Shown here: positions 1 through 9,390 of the stretch, piece after piece
Layout: the number at the start of each line of letters is the position of its first letter
How positions within the stretch are numbered: the first letter of the stretch is position 1
The notes under the pieces: model-generated
Databases searched by the model: none
Seen by the model: only the letters and a program-made list of their open reading frames with translations
What the model was told of the DNA's origin: nothing
Source of the DNA: Thermosinus carboxydivorans Nor1
Lineage (GTDB): Bacteria; Bacillota; Negativicutes; Sporomusales; Thermosinaceae
DNA length: 64,000 nucleotides
Direction of reading: 5' to 3'
Assembly: GCF_000169155.1 (NCBI RefSeq)
Contig: NZ_AAWL01000001.1
Coordinates: 202,001 to 266,000 of the forward strand
Made by a program: the position numbers and the translations under genes

Positions 1-9
1 ATGCCACCG

Positions 10-1311
10 CTACCACACGCATTTGAGTTGGTCGTTTAAATCAAGCCACCCGGACAGACCGTTTTTGACTTTTTGCACCTCGTCGCATTCAGAGATAAAT
101 GGCCAAATTGCGTCTTTTACATATTTATAATCGGTTTGCGTGAGCGGGTTGATGCCGTGGGCCAAAAAGCTGTAGTTGCGTTTTTGGAGGGCTTCAAGAA
201 CTTTTCCCTTGTGTTTTAGCCATGTTTGGCCTACTGGGTCGCCTAGTTTTGCCAGTAATTCATAGTCTTCGACAAGGCCAATCTGGATTTCTCCTTTGGC
301 ATTGCGGCGAGCTTCGTAATCCGGGCGGATAGGCTCCGGCAACTTGGCTGTGTCGAGGTTTGAGCTATTGAGGCCTTTGGCCAGCAGGCAAAATTGGGCA
401 TACATCTCGAGTGCGCGGTAGATGCGGGCAATGGCATCGTCATAGCTGCCCCGGGCTGCACGGCGTTCGGCATTGGCAAGGACGTCGTACACAAGGACGT
501 AACCGGGGAATTTGCCTGAGGTTGGCGAGCTATACCATTGCAATCCGCGCCATGCGGTGCTGAGTTTGATAATTAACGGCTGAATTTTTCCATCATTACC
601 AAACGGCTTCAAATATTCGTACGCCTTATCATAGATAAACGTATCCCAATATCCAAAGCCGCGGCAAAGATTGCGCAGGCGGTTAAAATCGGGCACTTCA
701 TCGTCCAGGCCGTCATGACAAAGTTCGTCCAAAAGGTTGATCGCGGCCGGATAGTTCCATTCACGGGCCATAGCCAAAGCTTGCCTGGATTGGCGGAAGG
801 CAACGGCTTTGTTGTTGACGCGCCTGCAAACCTGTTCACCATCGCGGATTTTGATGAGGTCTTTGCGGGGGCCTGCTACCAGGCTGATGACGATGTCTTT
901 ATATTCGACCGCGGCAAGCAGCAGGCCGGCACTCATCGATTTAGTGCCGCCGGTATAATCGGCGATGACGCGCCAGCCGTTATGCTGGAACTTTTCGATC
1001 AGATCACAGGCTTTCTTATAGGTGTCAAAAGGCTTATCGGCCTCAACGACCAATGTTTCAAATCGGTCGTTGCTTAAGCCGAGCGCACTGGCCAGGGCTT
1101 TGTTGGTAGTAGTTTCGGTATGACCACATTTTGGACATTTGCGCGGCGGCTGGGTAGTGTCTTTGTAAATACTGTCATAGCTGCCTTCGTCGCCGTCTTT
1201 TCGTGCGGTGCAGAGAAAAACGATATAATCCGGCTGATGCTTGGTCACGGAGTCGATGATCGGTTGCGGTGAGCCGCCGACGGTGATAAGCAAAACTTTT
1301 TTCATCTGCAT
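10..1311 (-). CDS. CARF-HEPN CRISPR ancillary RNase (TIGR02710/Csm6-like)
   Basis: Predicted accessory RNase of the type III CRISPR response, switched on when its CARF domain binds cyclic oligoadenylate made by Cas10. The N-terminal Rossmann strand (KKVLLITVGGSPQP) and the CARF signature DYTGGTKSMS are visible. Near the C terminus RNYSFLAH (about residues 378-385) fits the RX4-6H active site of HEPN RNases, so this is a CARF-HEPN protein of about 433 residues. A zinc-like CPKCGH sits in the CARF half. I chose the ATG at 1311 because AAGGAG lies 7 nt upstream; a second ATG follows two codons later. It is the last gene of the minus-strand csm operon, 14 bp after the Card1-like gene. The family assignment is good; the oligoadenylate ring size is not readable from sequence. 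Confidence 0.85.
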   Translation of the reverse strand: MQMKKVLLITVGGSPQPIIDSVTKHQPDYIVFLCTARKDGDEGSYDSIYKDTTQPPRKCPKCGHTETTTNKALASALGLSNDRFETLVVEADKPFDTYKKACDLIEKFQHNGWRVIADYTGGTKSMSAGLLLAAVEYKDIVISLVAGPRKDLIKIRDGEQVCRRVNNKAVAFRQSRQALAMAREWNYPAAINLLDELCHDGLDDEVPDFNRLRNLCRGFGYWDTFIYDKAYEYLKPFGNDGKIQPLIIKLSTAWRGLQWYSSPTSGKFPGYVLVYDVLANAERRAARGSYDDAIARIYRALEMYAQFCLLAKGLNSSNLDTAKLPEPIRPDYEARRNAKGEIQIGLVEDYELLAKLGDPVGQTWLKHKGKVLEALQKRNYSFLAHGINPLTQTDYKYVKDAIWPFISECDEVQKVKNGLSGWLDLNDQLKCVW

Positions 1312-1325
1312 TTCCACGCTCCTTG

Positions 1326-2516
1326 TTAAAGCATGCAGGCCACACGCCAAGCCAGGTCCTTCAAATCCTCGCGGCAGATAAGTTCAATCCGCGCATTTTG
1401 CAGGCGCTGGCGAAAAATCGGCGGGATTTCGTCCTGGCGCCGATGGGTGACGATGGCGATGCGGGCGAAATAGCCGGCGGTTTTATGGGCGACCGATTCC
1501 AATTTGGGAATTTGCTCGGCGGTGTTGCTAAACAGGCTTTTGGAATAGCCGGCCTTGCATTCCAGAAACAGCATTTTGCCGTATTCATTAATGAGCACAT
1601 CGACTTCGTTGGCCTTGACGTGGCCGATATCCCCGCCTTGGGCCGCGATTTCGGCGTAGACGTCATAATCGTACAAAGCGACGTTTTTGCGAACCTCCTG
1701 AAACCGGCCGCTTATCTTGGGGTAAATGTATTCTTCCAGCCAACTGCCATGCTGCAAAAATTTCAATAGGGCGTCCGATTGCATGCGGATGGATACCGTT
1801 TGGCCGACGCGACGGTAATCAAGCCAGCCGAGGGCTTTGAGATAGGACAATACCGTGCTTATCGCGGGCCAAAGATTGCCATGGCTGTTGTGCGGCGTCG
1901 CCAAATCTTTTTGGAAGTGAATTTCGCCCGTGGGGGCAGCAGTATATTTGTGTTTAAATTCGCTTGTATTGAACCAAGTGAAAAAATCGCACCAGGCTTG
2001 AAAATAGTTATCAATGTAGTCGATCAGCAGCGGCAGCCCCTCGGGCAGCCAACGCCGGTCGTCGCAGGCTGCTTTGCCATAAGCGCGAAAAACGACGTTA
2101 CTGGGAATATGCGGCAGGCGCTCGCTGACGATGTGGCCAGAGGCATCGGTTACGTCGCGGATGACCCCGGTCTCGCTGTCGATGTAGATCGCTTTGGCCG
2201 ACGTTTGCTGCACTGCTTGGTAGAGGGCAAGCGACATTAGTTTGGTGCCGCCGGTCAGGTCGACCAAAGTTTCCCCGTTGCCGGCGATTAGCTTGCGCGC
2301 CATGGCCGACAGGGAGCGCATGTCATAGTGGTTTTTCAAAATGTGGGTGCTGACTTTTAGGCCGGGGCTAAGCATGGCCAAGGCCGCGGTTAAATGCTGG
2401 GCCCGGCCTTGCTTGGCCGTTGTCGTGAGAATATGGAGAGTGCCGCTACTAGGTAGGAGACTGGCAAACATCAAAATCGGGGCGACTTGGTCGCCTAAGA
2501 GGGTAATTGCTTGCAT
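1326..2516 (-). CDS. CARF-PD-(D/E)XK nuclease, Card1/Can2-like (DUF1887)
   Basis: Predicted cyclic-oligoadenylate-activated nuclease. The CARF domain occupies roughly residues 1-140, with the signature DLTGGTKLMSLALY near residue 90. A winged-helix-like middle follows, and a C-terminal PD-(D/E)XK nuclease carries D306, E319 and K321 (EVDVLINEYGK then LECKAG). At 396 residues it matches the Card1/Can2 family, whose members cut single-stranded nucleic acid or nick DNA when cA4 binds. It starts 6 bp after cas6 and is followed by a CARF-HEPN gene, so this operon carries two different CARF effectors. All three catalytic positions look intact. Confidence 0.87.
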   Translation of the reverse strand: MQAITLLGDQVAPILMFASLLPSSGTLHILTTTAKQGRAQHLTAALAMLSPGLKVSTHILKNHYDMRSLSAMARKLIAGNGETLVDLTGGTKLMSLALYQAVQQTSAKAIYIDSETGVIRDVTDASGHIVSERLPHIPSNVVFRAYGKAACDDRRWLPEGLPLLIDYIDNYFQAWCDFFTWFNTSEFKHKYTAAPTGEIHFQKDLATPHNSHGNLWPAISTVLSYLKALGWLDYRRVGQTVSIRMQSDALLKFLQHGSWLEEYIYPKISGRFQEVRKNVALYDYDVYAEIAAQGGDIGHVKANEVDVLINEYGKMLFLECKAGYSKSLFSNTAEQIPKLESVAHKTAGYFARIAIVTHRRQDEIPPIFRQRLQNARIELICREDLKDLAWRVACML

Positions 2517-2522
2517 TATAAA

Positions 2523-3386
2523 TCACCTATTTTCACTTGCAGGGCTGCCAATGGCGCTCTGATGATCGCCGCTGTCAAAATGGTCAGGGGAGGATAAGGT
2601 TTGGGGAAGCAAGCTGGCAAGGCCGACAGCACCTTTGGGCTTGGCCCACACGGTGACGCCGCCCATGCCGAGCGCGGTTTTGACGCCGATGCCACTGATT
2701 TCGCCATAGGCCAAGAGCATCGCCGCCAGCCGCACCAGTTGCTCCGGCCCGGCGATTGACAATGTGATTTCGCCGGAAAAGGCCGGAATACGTATGCTTT
2801 CGACGCTAAAGGTGTTTAGCCGCAGTCGGTAGTCGATAATGCGTGTATAGGCGGTCAGGTCGTCAATAAGGCGCGGCCGGTCGAGGACAAAGCCGCTGGC
2901 ACAGGCGTTCCAGCGGTTGACCAGGCTTTGGTAGATGTGAAAGACGCTGGGGAATATTTGATATGCGTTATCGATTTTAAAAGAAGCCGGCGTAGCGAAC
3001 TTCATGACGAAGCGCCGCGCCGGCGCGGGGGAAAGAAAGAAATGGTTGACAAACTCGCGGTAGGTGCAAGCGACGAGTTGGCGTTTAACCGTTATGGCAA
3101 TGTGGGCATGTTTGTCGCGGAGGTAAAAGGCGGCGTTAGGTGCAGCCAGTAGCGGAGCGACCAGTTGTTGCGCCGCTGGCGGCGTCAATGTGCCAATGCG
3201 CCAAACAGCGGCTTCTTTGGTGACGCGCAGGTGCTGGCTATAGGGGCGCAGGCCGGGCTCATGCAGCGTAGTGGCGGCCGCGCTATCAAGGCGCTCAATG
3301 AGAGCGCCGTGCAGCACTGAACCGGCGTTGGCGTCAAGGCGCAGCCCCGGCGGTGTCGCCAGTTGGAATTCGGTCAGAGTGATCAT
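2523..3386 (-). CDS. cas6: CRISPR repeat endoribonuclease Cas6
   Basis: Cas6 cleaves the CRISPR transcript inside each repeat, leaving the 8-nt 5' tag of crRNA. The 287-residue protein has the double ferredoxin-like layout of the family. The glycine-rich loop GIGVKTALGMGG (near residue 240) is the family hallmark, and SVLHGALIERL near residue 30 is a good candidate for the catalytic His region. The start overlaps the csm5 stop by 4 bp (ATGA), implying translational coupling. Its substrate would be the 35-nt repeat at 9443-12298, which read on the minus strand forms a short hairpin followed by ACGGAAAC. Confidence 0.9.
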   Translation of the reverse strand: MITLTEFQLATPPGLRLDANAGSVLHGALIERLDSAAATTLHEPGLRPYSQHLRVTKEAAVWRIGTLTPPAAQQLVAPLLAAPNAAFYLRDKHAHIAITVKRQLVACTYREFVNHFFLSPAPARRFVMKFATPASFKIDNAYQIFPSVFHIYQSLVNRWNACASGFVLDRPRLIDDLTAYTRIIDYRLRLNTFSVESIRIPAFSGEITLSIAGPEQLVRLAAMLLAYGEISGIGVKTALGMGGVTVWAKPKGAVGLASLLPQTLSSPDHFDSGDHQSAIGSPASENR

Positions 3387-4567
3387 GGCAATTGCTCCAG
3401 TTTACATACGCCCATCAGGTAGCGTTCGTTATTGTATATGCCCAGCTTGAGCGTGCGGGGGGCTAGGCGGCTATCGCGCTGGACGTGACGGTGTTTGGCG
3501 AAGCGCAGGTCAAGCAGCGCGGCGGTAAGAGCCCGGGCTTCGTTTACGGTTGCCAGGCTGTAGAGCAAGGTCTTGTCCAAAAAGCCGCTGCCGCCGCCCA
3601 AAATGAGGTTGGCGCTTGCCATGCGGCTAAATAAGCTGCCGAGCCGTTGGCCAAAAGCGGCTTTTTCGATATTTAGCATATGAGCGGCGTGGCTGCGGGC
3701 GGCAGCCAGTACGTCCGCTGGCGAAGCGATGCCGATCGCGCGAGTTAAAGCCGGTTCGACCGTCAGGGTAAAGGTGAGGGTTGTCCCCGGGGTAAAGCAC
3801 TCGCGCACCAACGCAATGTAGTTTTCTGGGTCGCGCCCACCGGGAGCATCTTGCCAGTCGACTTTGCGCAGCAGGCAGGTCGGTGGGGCTTTGGGCGCAG
3901 TGCAGAAAGCATCGCTGACGCGGATGCCTTTCATGACGCTGGTTACCGCGTCTTTGGCCGGTACTTTTTTGTTATTTTCGTCGAAAAGTTCAAGCCGATG
4001 AAGCAAGTCGCTTTCAATCTGTGCGGTCAGCTTCTCGATTTTTTTGAGTTTATCTTTATCGGACATATGCCGCGTTCGGACAAGATCGCCTAGTTGTTGC
4101 CAGTAGGCATGTTTGTTTATTGCGGAAAGAGTATTGCTCGTCAACAGGTGGTGAAGGATGGCGGTGCGCAGAGCGCCTTTGATGCTGCTGCCGGGGATAT
4201 AGGGCCGACCATCCGCGCCGCGCATGAGCGGCGTGATGCTGTTAAGCAAGCGACTGTCCCGCTCGATGGCCGGAGCTACCGTCGCCCAACCACTGGCGAC
4301 CCGTTCGATCTCGGCCGGGGTGATCCAGTTGTCAGTGCACCAGCGATACAAATCGCTGATCGAGCCGGCGGCGATGCGATCGCTGAACGAAGAGAGCAGA
4401 CGTTTTTGGCTGAGCAGTCCAATCCAGGCCGTTTCGTTCAGAAAATAGGCACGGCGTTGCTTGGTATCGTATATATATTGCAGTTTGGTCAGCTTGTCCC
4501 CGGAGCCGACATGGACGGGCCCAAGGCAGGTCAGTTTTATGGTGACGGTTTCTAGATGTTTGTTCAT
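3383..4567 (-). CDS. csm5: Type III-A effector subunit Csm5
   Basis: RAMP-fold subunit that caps the 3' end of the crRNA in the Csm complex. It begins with the RAMP strand TIKLTCLGPVHVGSGDKL and carries the Csm5/Csm3-type loop PYIPGSSIKGALRTAIL near residue 120. The C-terminal half has the second glycine-rich motif LGGGSGFLDK. Length 394 aa is normal for Csm5. It overlaps csm4 upstream by 4 bp and cas6 downstream by 4 bp. Identity rests on motifs and on its place between csm4 and cas6. Confidence 0.92.
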   Translation of the reverse strand: MNKHLETVTIKLTCLGPVHVGSGDKLTKLQYIYDTKQRRAYFLNETAWIGLLSQKRLLSSFSDRIAAGSISDLYRWCTDNWITPAEIERVASGWATVAPAIERDSRLLNSITPLMRGADGRPYIPGSSIKGALRTAILHHLLTSNTLSAINKHAYWQQLGDLVRTRHMSDKDKLKKIEKLTAQIESDLLHRLELFDENNKKVPAKDAVTSVMKGIRVSDAFCTAPKAPPTCLLRKVDWQDAPGGRDPENYIALVRECFTPGTTLTFTLTVEPALTRAIGIASPADVLAAARSHAAHMLNIEKAAFGQRLGSLFSRMASANLILGGGSGFLDKTLLYSLATVNEARALTAALLDLRFAKHRHVQRDSRLAPRTLKLGIYNNERYLMGVCKLEQLP

Positions 4568-5589
4568 AATTTCAACCCCGCATAGAGAGGTTTGCCGTAG
4601 CGGTAGACGGGATGCTTGCCGCCGGCTGCTAGGTCGCCGACTTGGCCGGCCGCTTTGGCTTTGAGGCAGGAGCCGGCGGCAAGCATGTGCACGCTGTGGT
4701 GTTTGACCGCGCTCGGAGCATACGCCGGGCTGGCGACAAACCCGCCGCGTGCCGTCAGGCTATAAAAACCGTCGGCCAGCAGTGCCACTTCGTTCGGCAG
4801 CGGCCACAGGCACGACAGCGCCATGTACCAGTCGGCATCGGTGGCGGTAAGGAGGGAGTACAGCGCGGCATCATCGGCATAGACGCCTGTTTCATCCATA
4901 TCAATCGGGTCTTCGGCCAGCTCGAACTTGCCCAGGCCGGCGCTGCGTTTGCCGCCGATGCCGCTGTAGCTAAGCGAGGCAATCAGTCGGTCGATCCAAT
5001 CAAGTAGATCCTGGTCGGCCGCGGCGGCGACGAAGTACAGGCCGCAGCCAGCGCCGAATTGGTATTGGGTTACGACATAGGGCAGGGTTTGGCGCTCGCC
5101 GTCAACGCGGGCGTTGACCCTGACGGCGCTGAATTTGGCAATGTCGCTGAGCGCGATGGCGTTAGCGTTGTCCAGGTCGAACTGAGAACTATCGCCGGTG
5201 CGCAGCCAGTAAAGATAGGCCGGCAGCAGCCGCACCGGCAGGTAGGGCAGCTTATTCAGCTTCTTTTTGATGTGGGCCGCCGTAGCGCTCGCGGTGCGGC
5301 CGGCCGCCGGTTGTTGCCAGGCGGTATCCGGCGGCAGTAGCGGCCGGGGCAGATACAGCGTTTCGCCCCGATAGGGGAACAAGTCGGTCACTAATAGGTT
5401 GCCGTCCGCTGCCGCTGCGGCCAGCCGCTGGGGAGCGGCGGCGGACAGCATGGCCGCCTCGCTGCATAAAGCGCTAAACAGCGTGTCGGCCCGGCCGGCG
5501 AGGCGTGCCTGGTCGAGTCCGGCGGCCGCGCCATCGTCGCCGAAGCGCACGGGCGTCAGAAAGCGCAGCTTATACAGCCGAAATAACAT
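4564..5589 (-). CDS. csm4: Type III-A effector subunit Csm4
   Basis: RAMP subunit that holds the 5' tag of the crRNA and contacts Cas10. The N terminus MLFRLYKLRFLTPVRFGDD and GRADTLFSALCSEAAML are typical of Csm4, and SYSGIGGKRSAGLGKFEL (near residue 210) is the glycine-rich RAMP loop. I set the start at the ATG at 5589: AAGGAG lies 9 nt upstream, whereas the longer frame would need a TTG at 5607 inside that ribosome site. The chosen start overlaps the end of csm3 by 20 bp. Confidence 0.92.
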   Translation of the reverse strand: MLFRLYKLRFLTPVRFGDDGAAAGLDQARLAGRADTLFSALCSEAAMLSAAAPQRLAAAAADGNLLVTDLFPYRGETLYLPRPLLPPDTAWQQPAAGRTASATAAHIKKKLNKLPYLPVRLLPAYLYWLRTGDSSQFDLDNANAIALSDIAKFSAVRVNARVDGERQTLPYVVTQYQFGAGCGLYFVAAAADQDLLDWIDRLIASLSYSGIGGKRSAGLGKFELAEDPIDMDETGVYADDAALYSLLTATDADWYMALSCLWPLPNEVALLADGFYSLTARGGFVASPAYAPSAVKHHSVHMLAAGSCLKAKAAGQVGDLAAGGKHPVYRYGKPLYAGLKL

Positions 5590-6286
5590 TAAAACCGGCT
5601 CCTTCAAGAATTTTTTTCACGCTGTCGGGGCTGACCGCCTGCTTGCGGTCGACGGTTATGACATTAATGTGAAAATCGGCAAACTTGACCCGCCCGTAGC
5701 CGCGCGAGCCGTGTCCGCCCAGGTAGTCCAGCTCCAACAGCTTCAGGCCGTCGGCCAGCGCCTTGAGGTCGGCGGCGGCTTCGTCCAGCGCTTCAATATT
5801 ATAAACCAGCCGAAAAGCAAACTCCGCGCCGGCCGGTACCCGTTCTACTTGACGGGGGTTGGCAACGGCCGTTAACCGGTCAATGGCGTTTTCAAATTTG
5901 ACTTCGGTCAGATAGAGGTCGGTGTCCATCCGGCTAATCTTATTGGCACTGTCGTCAGTCATAAATACGTCATAAAACTGCAGCCGCGCGTGTTTGACTG
6001 GTTTGCTGCTGCCAAACAGGCGGGTGACCTCGATCGGGTCGCTGTCCGGTTCGCCGAGGACGGGATTTTCGCTCAGCGCTTTGGCCAAAAGCGTGCGAAT
6101 TTTGCCTTTGAGGGAGCTGCCAGGGATCATGGGGCGCCTGGTAAGCGGGTCGCGAATGACAATACAGTCCACGTCGCCAATAGAAGCGTTGTCTTTGCTG
6201 GCGCCGATGTGCAGGCCGGTCACCAGGCTCAGTTTGGCTTGCAGATTGATTTTGCCGAAAATGGTCGCAATTTTACCGTTGCTCAT
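5570..6286 (-). CDS. csm3: Type III-A backbone RNase Csm3
   Basis: Backbone subunit of the Csm complex that cuts target RNA at 6-nt intervals. The 238-residue protein shows LVTGLHIGASKDNASIGDVD and then RPMIPGSSLKGKIRTLLAK, both diagnostic for Csm3. D40 in IGDVD lines up with the catalytic Asp (D33 in Streptococcus thermophilus Csm3), so target RNA cleavage should be intact. The glycine-rich LGGHGSRGYGRVKF near residue 200 closes the RAMP fold. It lies 2 bp after csm2. Confidence 0.95.
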   Translation of the reverse strand: MSNGKIATIFGKINLQAKLSLVTGLHIGASKDNASIGDVDCIVIRDPLTRRPMIPGSSLKGKIRTLLAKALSENPVLGEPDSDPIEVTRLFGSSKPVKHARLQFYDVFMTDDSANKISRMDTDLYLTEVKFENAIDRLTAVANPRQVERVPAGAEFAFRLVYNIEALDEAAADLKALADGLKLLELDYLGGHGSRGYGRVKFADFHINVITVDRKQAVSPDSVKKILEGAGFNVISAV

Positions 6287-6288
6287 TG

Positions 6289-6693
6289 CTAGCGGCGGCC
6301 TCCTTCGCTACTCATCGCGCTTTCATATTTGTGGAAAGCGACAATGGCTTCGATTAATTTGGCGAAATCGCGGTATTTGTCCGCGCTGGTGCCAATGGCG
6401 CGGATACGGTCGATCAGCTTAGCTTTAGTGACAAAGTCTTTAACATCCTTTTCCCGGCCGCTTTCATAGGCAAGTTTGACTTCCAGATAGCGGATCTCGT
6501 CGGCCAGCGGTTTGGGCAGTTCTTTCAGCTCATTGCCGGCGCCGGTCTGGCTTTGGTACGCTTCCAGTTTGTTGTTGATGGCGTTGACGGCCGTAAGGAA
6601 TTTACGAAGTTTAGTGGTATTAAGCCTAATTTTGCCGTCGCGGTCTTTAAGGTCGGCGACAATTTTTTGCGCTTGTTTGATAATCTCGTCCAT
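6289..6693 (-). CDS. csm2: Type III-A small subunit Csm2
   Basis: Small all-helical subunit forming the inner filament of the Csm complex along the target RNA. The 134-residue sequence is rich in charged helices, with TTKLRKFLTAVNAI and a C-terminal stretch RDFAKLIEAIVAFHKY resembling other Csm2 proteins. The start codon overlaps the cas10 stop by one base, and csm3 begins 2 bp later. Csm2 proteins diverge quickly, so the call leans on position as well as sequence. Confidence 0.9.
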   Translation of the reverse strand: MDEIIKQAQKIVADLKDRDGKIRLNTTKLRKFLTAVNAINNKLEAYQSQTGAGNELKELPKPLADEIRYLEVKLAYESGREKDVKDFVTKAKLIDRIRAIGTSADKYRDFAKLIEAIVAFHKYESAMSSEGGRR

Positions 6694-9209
6694 TAATTGA
6701 ACCCTCCTTCTATGGCAGAATGCGCCTGCGGCGCGCGCAGGCCGTACAATAAAAGCTGCAGAGCAGTAGCCACCTGGCGGCGGCTAGATGGTTCGCTGTA
6801 CCAGCGGAATACCCGGCCGGCAAATTCGCGGTATACGGGTTTAAGGTTGTTCTGCATCGGCTCAAGCCGGGCCAGCAGGTACGCCAGGCGGGCGAGGTCG
6901 ATGCGGCCCTGCTCGTCCGGCACGGCGTCAAACATGGTATACAGTTTGTACAGCGCGCCGCGGGAAATGGGCAGGGTGCCGCTCGCGCCGACGCGCGCGC
7001 CATCTTTGCCCAATGCCAGGGTAGCGCGGAAAAAGGTTAATTTATCGTCCAGTACGCCGCTTATAAAATCGTCCCAGCGATAACAATGACGGCACGTAAA
7101 GGGGCTGGTTTCCTTAGTTGTGTCTTTGGCGAGGCCGAACAGGGCGACGCTGTCTTTAGCGGGGTTGTGTTTGGCCTCATCCTCCAGCTCGCCGGCGATT
7201 TCCGCCATGCGGGCGACAGGGTAATGCGGCGGGAAAAAAGCAATGCCGGCAGACAGCGTCAGCTTGTCGGCGGTGAAGCGGCGGAAGGCCTGACGGATAT
7301 CGACCGCGAGCGCGATGATATCGTCCCAGGCGCCGACGATTACATAATCGTCGCCGCCGGCGTAGACGATCGACACTTTGCGGGCGGCGGGCGGCCGGTC
7401 CCATAGGCTAAGCGGTGCCATTTCGTCCGCCTCGCCGCGCAAATTGCCGCGGCAGATATCGTTAATGTGATATTTGAAAAAAAGCGACAGCTGGCGCGAC
7501 AGCGTCGCGTACCGGGAAATAGTGGCGTGCTTTTGGGCAAAGCCGGCGATAAAGGCGCTGCCCAGGTTGTCGACATCGGCCCGCAGCACGGCTAAACGCT
7601 CGATACCGGTGCTGGCCGCGGCCAGGTCTTCAAACGTCATGACGGCGCCACTGGCGTGGCGGCTGACATAGTCGCCGGTCCACAGGCAGGTTGCCAGCAG
7701 ATCGCCGGCGGCCATTTCGTTTTTGGCGTAAAGCCGAAGCAGTTCGCCTGTTTTTTGTAAATGGGGCACCTCGTCTTTTTTTACGACGTGCAGGGTATTG
7801 CTGCCGGCAAGCGCGGGCAAGGCAATGCCGCCGCCGCTATAGCCGGCGGTGACAGCAAACACGCTATCCGGCTGCAGCAGGCGTTCGCCAAAGGTATAGA
7901 GATCGTGACAGCGGGGGCAGACATACATATCAGGTTTATCTTTAAACGGCACCAATTTTTGGTTGGACGTATTGCATACGCCGCACTCGCGGGTGGCATC
8001 GGCAACGGCATTAAGCGGACTGTGCGGGTCAAACAGCTTGGCCAACTGCTTGTTATTATAGCGGCGCAGTTTGGCCGTCGCCATTTTGGCGGCCAGCGCC
8101 TGGAAAACGGCGCCGGTGCCGCTTTTGCCGTTGGCGTCAGATCCCATCAGATCATTGGCCGCGGTTTCCTGCCACACTATTTCCAGATACAGCGCCGTGC
8201 CGAACTGCTCCAGCAGCCAGTCGCTCACACGCTCCTTGATATTGCTTAGCAAGGTTATTATCGCCGGCGTATTAGGCAGCAGCAGCCGGAAGTGGCCGCC
8301 GCCGGTATATAGCAGATTGGCTCGGCTGAGCCCAGCCGCGCTTAAAATTTCGTCGGCGATGGTTTCCAGCAGCATTTCCAGGTAAAACGACCGCCCGCGC
8401 AGCGACTTGAGCGCACCGGCGGATGGAATGGTGTAAATGAAGTTTTGGATGCCGCTGATGTCGCCCGCGGCCAACAAGAAAGCGTTTTGCCGGCGAAAGT
8501 CGGCGTTGCCGCTGCCGTAGCACCAGTGCTGCCAGTCGGTGATGCCCTGCGCGTGGAAAAAGTCGTACATGGCGGCCGCGATCGCTGCCGTCAGGCGGCT
8601 GTGGTCATACAGAGAAATATCGTTGGCCTCGTCGGTGGCCGTGCTGGCCGGTATGTATGACGTTACCGCCTCGATTACTTTTAGCACTTCATTGACATGG
8701 CAGGCGGCGAAGTTGATTTTTTTCAGATTAGCCTTAAGCGTATCTAGCAGCAAGTGATATTTGTCGGCAGAAGCAATAATCGTACCGCTGGCGGCCGGGT
8801 AGTTGATCAGGCCGGTTTCCGTCAGACCGCGCAAGTAGTGGACTTTTTTCGCGCCGGCTCCGTTTAAGCGGGTAAAAATGCTCTCCAGCGGAGCAGTGAG
8901 ATCAAACCCGGGCGTAGCCGTTTCGTCTTTGCGGCGGTCGACGCCGGCGGCGATATTGTCGGCTTCATAAACAAGCCAGGCGAGATGCTTGGTGTCAGTA
9001 AGGCCGCGTACGTCAGCAGCATGATGGTTGGCGACGCACTCGAGCAGCAGCCGCCCGTCGTCGCTAGCGGCGAATTCGCCCAAGCAGTCGGCTAAAAAAG
9101 TACGACCGCGTTGGCTGTGGCTTCCTTCGCCCCACCCGGCGCGGTAGCAAATTTTGCCGACATCGTGCAGCAGCCCTGCCAGCGATATTATGCGGATCCA
9201 TCGCTCCAT
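6693..9209 (-). CDS. cas10: Cas10/Csm1, HD nuclease and cyclic oligoadenylate synthase
   Basis: Large subunit of the type III-A complex. The N-terminal HD domain keeps H15-D16 in LAGLLHDVGK and a later NHHAADV, so single-stranded DNase activity is predicted. A zinc ribbon (CGVC ... CPRC) lies in the middle. The second Palm domain keeps YAGGDDYVIVG with GGDD at residues 618-621, the site that makes cyclic oligoadenylates from ATP. At 838 residues it is full length. AGGAGG sits 8 nt before the ATG. As first gene of the csm operon it is transcribed away from the CRISPR array and separated from it by a 22-bp hairpin. Intact GGDD agrees with the two CARF effectors downstream. Confidence 0.96.
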   Translation of the reverse strand: MERWIRIISLAGLLHDVGKICYRAGWGEGSHSQRGRTFLADCLGEFAASDDGRLLLECVANHHAADVRGLTDTKHLAWLVYEADNIAAGVDRRKDETATPGFDLTAPLESIFTRLNGAGAKKVHYLRGLTETGLINYPAASGTIIASADKYHLLLDTLKANLKKINFAACHVNEVLKVIEAVTSYIPASTATDEANDISLYDHSRLTAAIAAAMYDFFHAQGITDWQHWCYGSGNADFRRQNAFLLAAGDISGIQNFIYTIPSAGALKSLRGRSFYLEMLLETIADEILSAAGLSRANLLYTGGGHFRLLLPNTPAIITLLSNIKERVSDWLLEQFGTALYLEIVWQETAANDLMGSDANGKSGTGAVFQALAAKMATAKLRRYNNKQLAKLFDPHSPLNAVADATRECGVCNTSNQKLVPFKDKPDMYVCPRCHDLYTFGERLLQPDSVFAVTAGYSGGGIALPALAGSNTLHVVKKDEVPHLQKTGELLRLYAKNEMAAGDLLATCLWTGDYVSRHASGAVMTFEDLAAASTGIERLAVLRADVDNLGSAFIAGFAQKHATISRYATLSRQLSLFFKYHINDICRGNLRGEADEMAPLSLWDRPPAARKVSIVYAGGDDYVIVGAWDDIIALAVDIRQAFRRFTADKLTLSAGIAFFPPHYPVARMAEIAGELEDEAKHNPAKDSVALFGLAKDTTKETSPFTCRHCYRWDDFISGVLDDKLTFFRATLALGKDGARVGASGTLPISRGALYKLYTMFDAVPDEQGRIDLARLAYLLARLEPMQNNLKPVYREFAGRVFRWYSEPSSRRQVATALQLLLYGLRAPQAHSAIEGGFN

Positions 9210-9390
9210 CGGCTAGTCCTCCTGTAAGCCTGCAGCTGGTGGCCGCAGTAGAATTTTGTTTTTATTTTAACAAAAACAGGGCATGAGAGTTGTCGAAACT
9301 TGTCAATGCGGTGGTTAAATTTGCAAAAATTTTCAGGTTAGCGCTATTTAAACTTTGCTGGGAAAACTGCTGGCAATGACGCGGGTTCGA
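9210..9390 (-). promoter_or_regulatory. Upstream region of the csm operon
   Basis: Gene-free stretch between cas10 and the array terminator. Read on the minus strand it is AT-rich near cas10, with a TTGACA at about 9295 and a TTAAAAT further down, but the pair is not at ideal spacing, so no promoter box is assigned. The cas10 ribosome site AGGAGG lies at the proximal end. A promoter somewhere here is inferred because the hairpin at 9391-9437 should stop transcripts from the array. Confidence 0.4.

Noticed and set aside
2341-2562. Plus-strand frames inside the csm operon
   Set aside because: All are shadows of the minus-strand cas genes with high-GC third positions; none has a ribosome site or domain.
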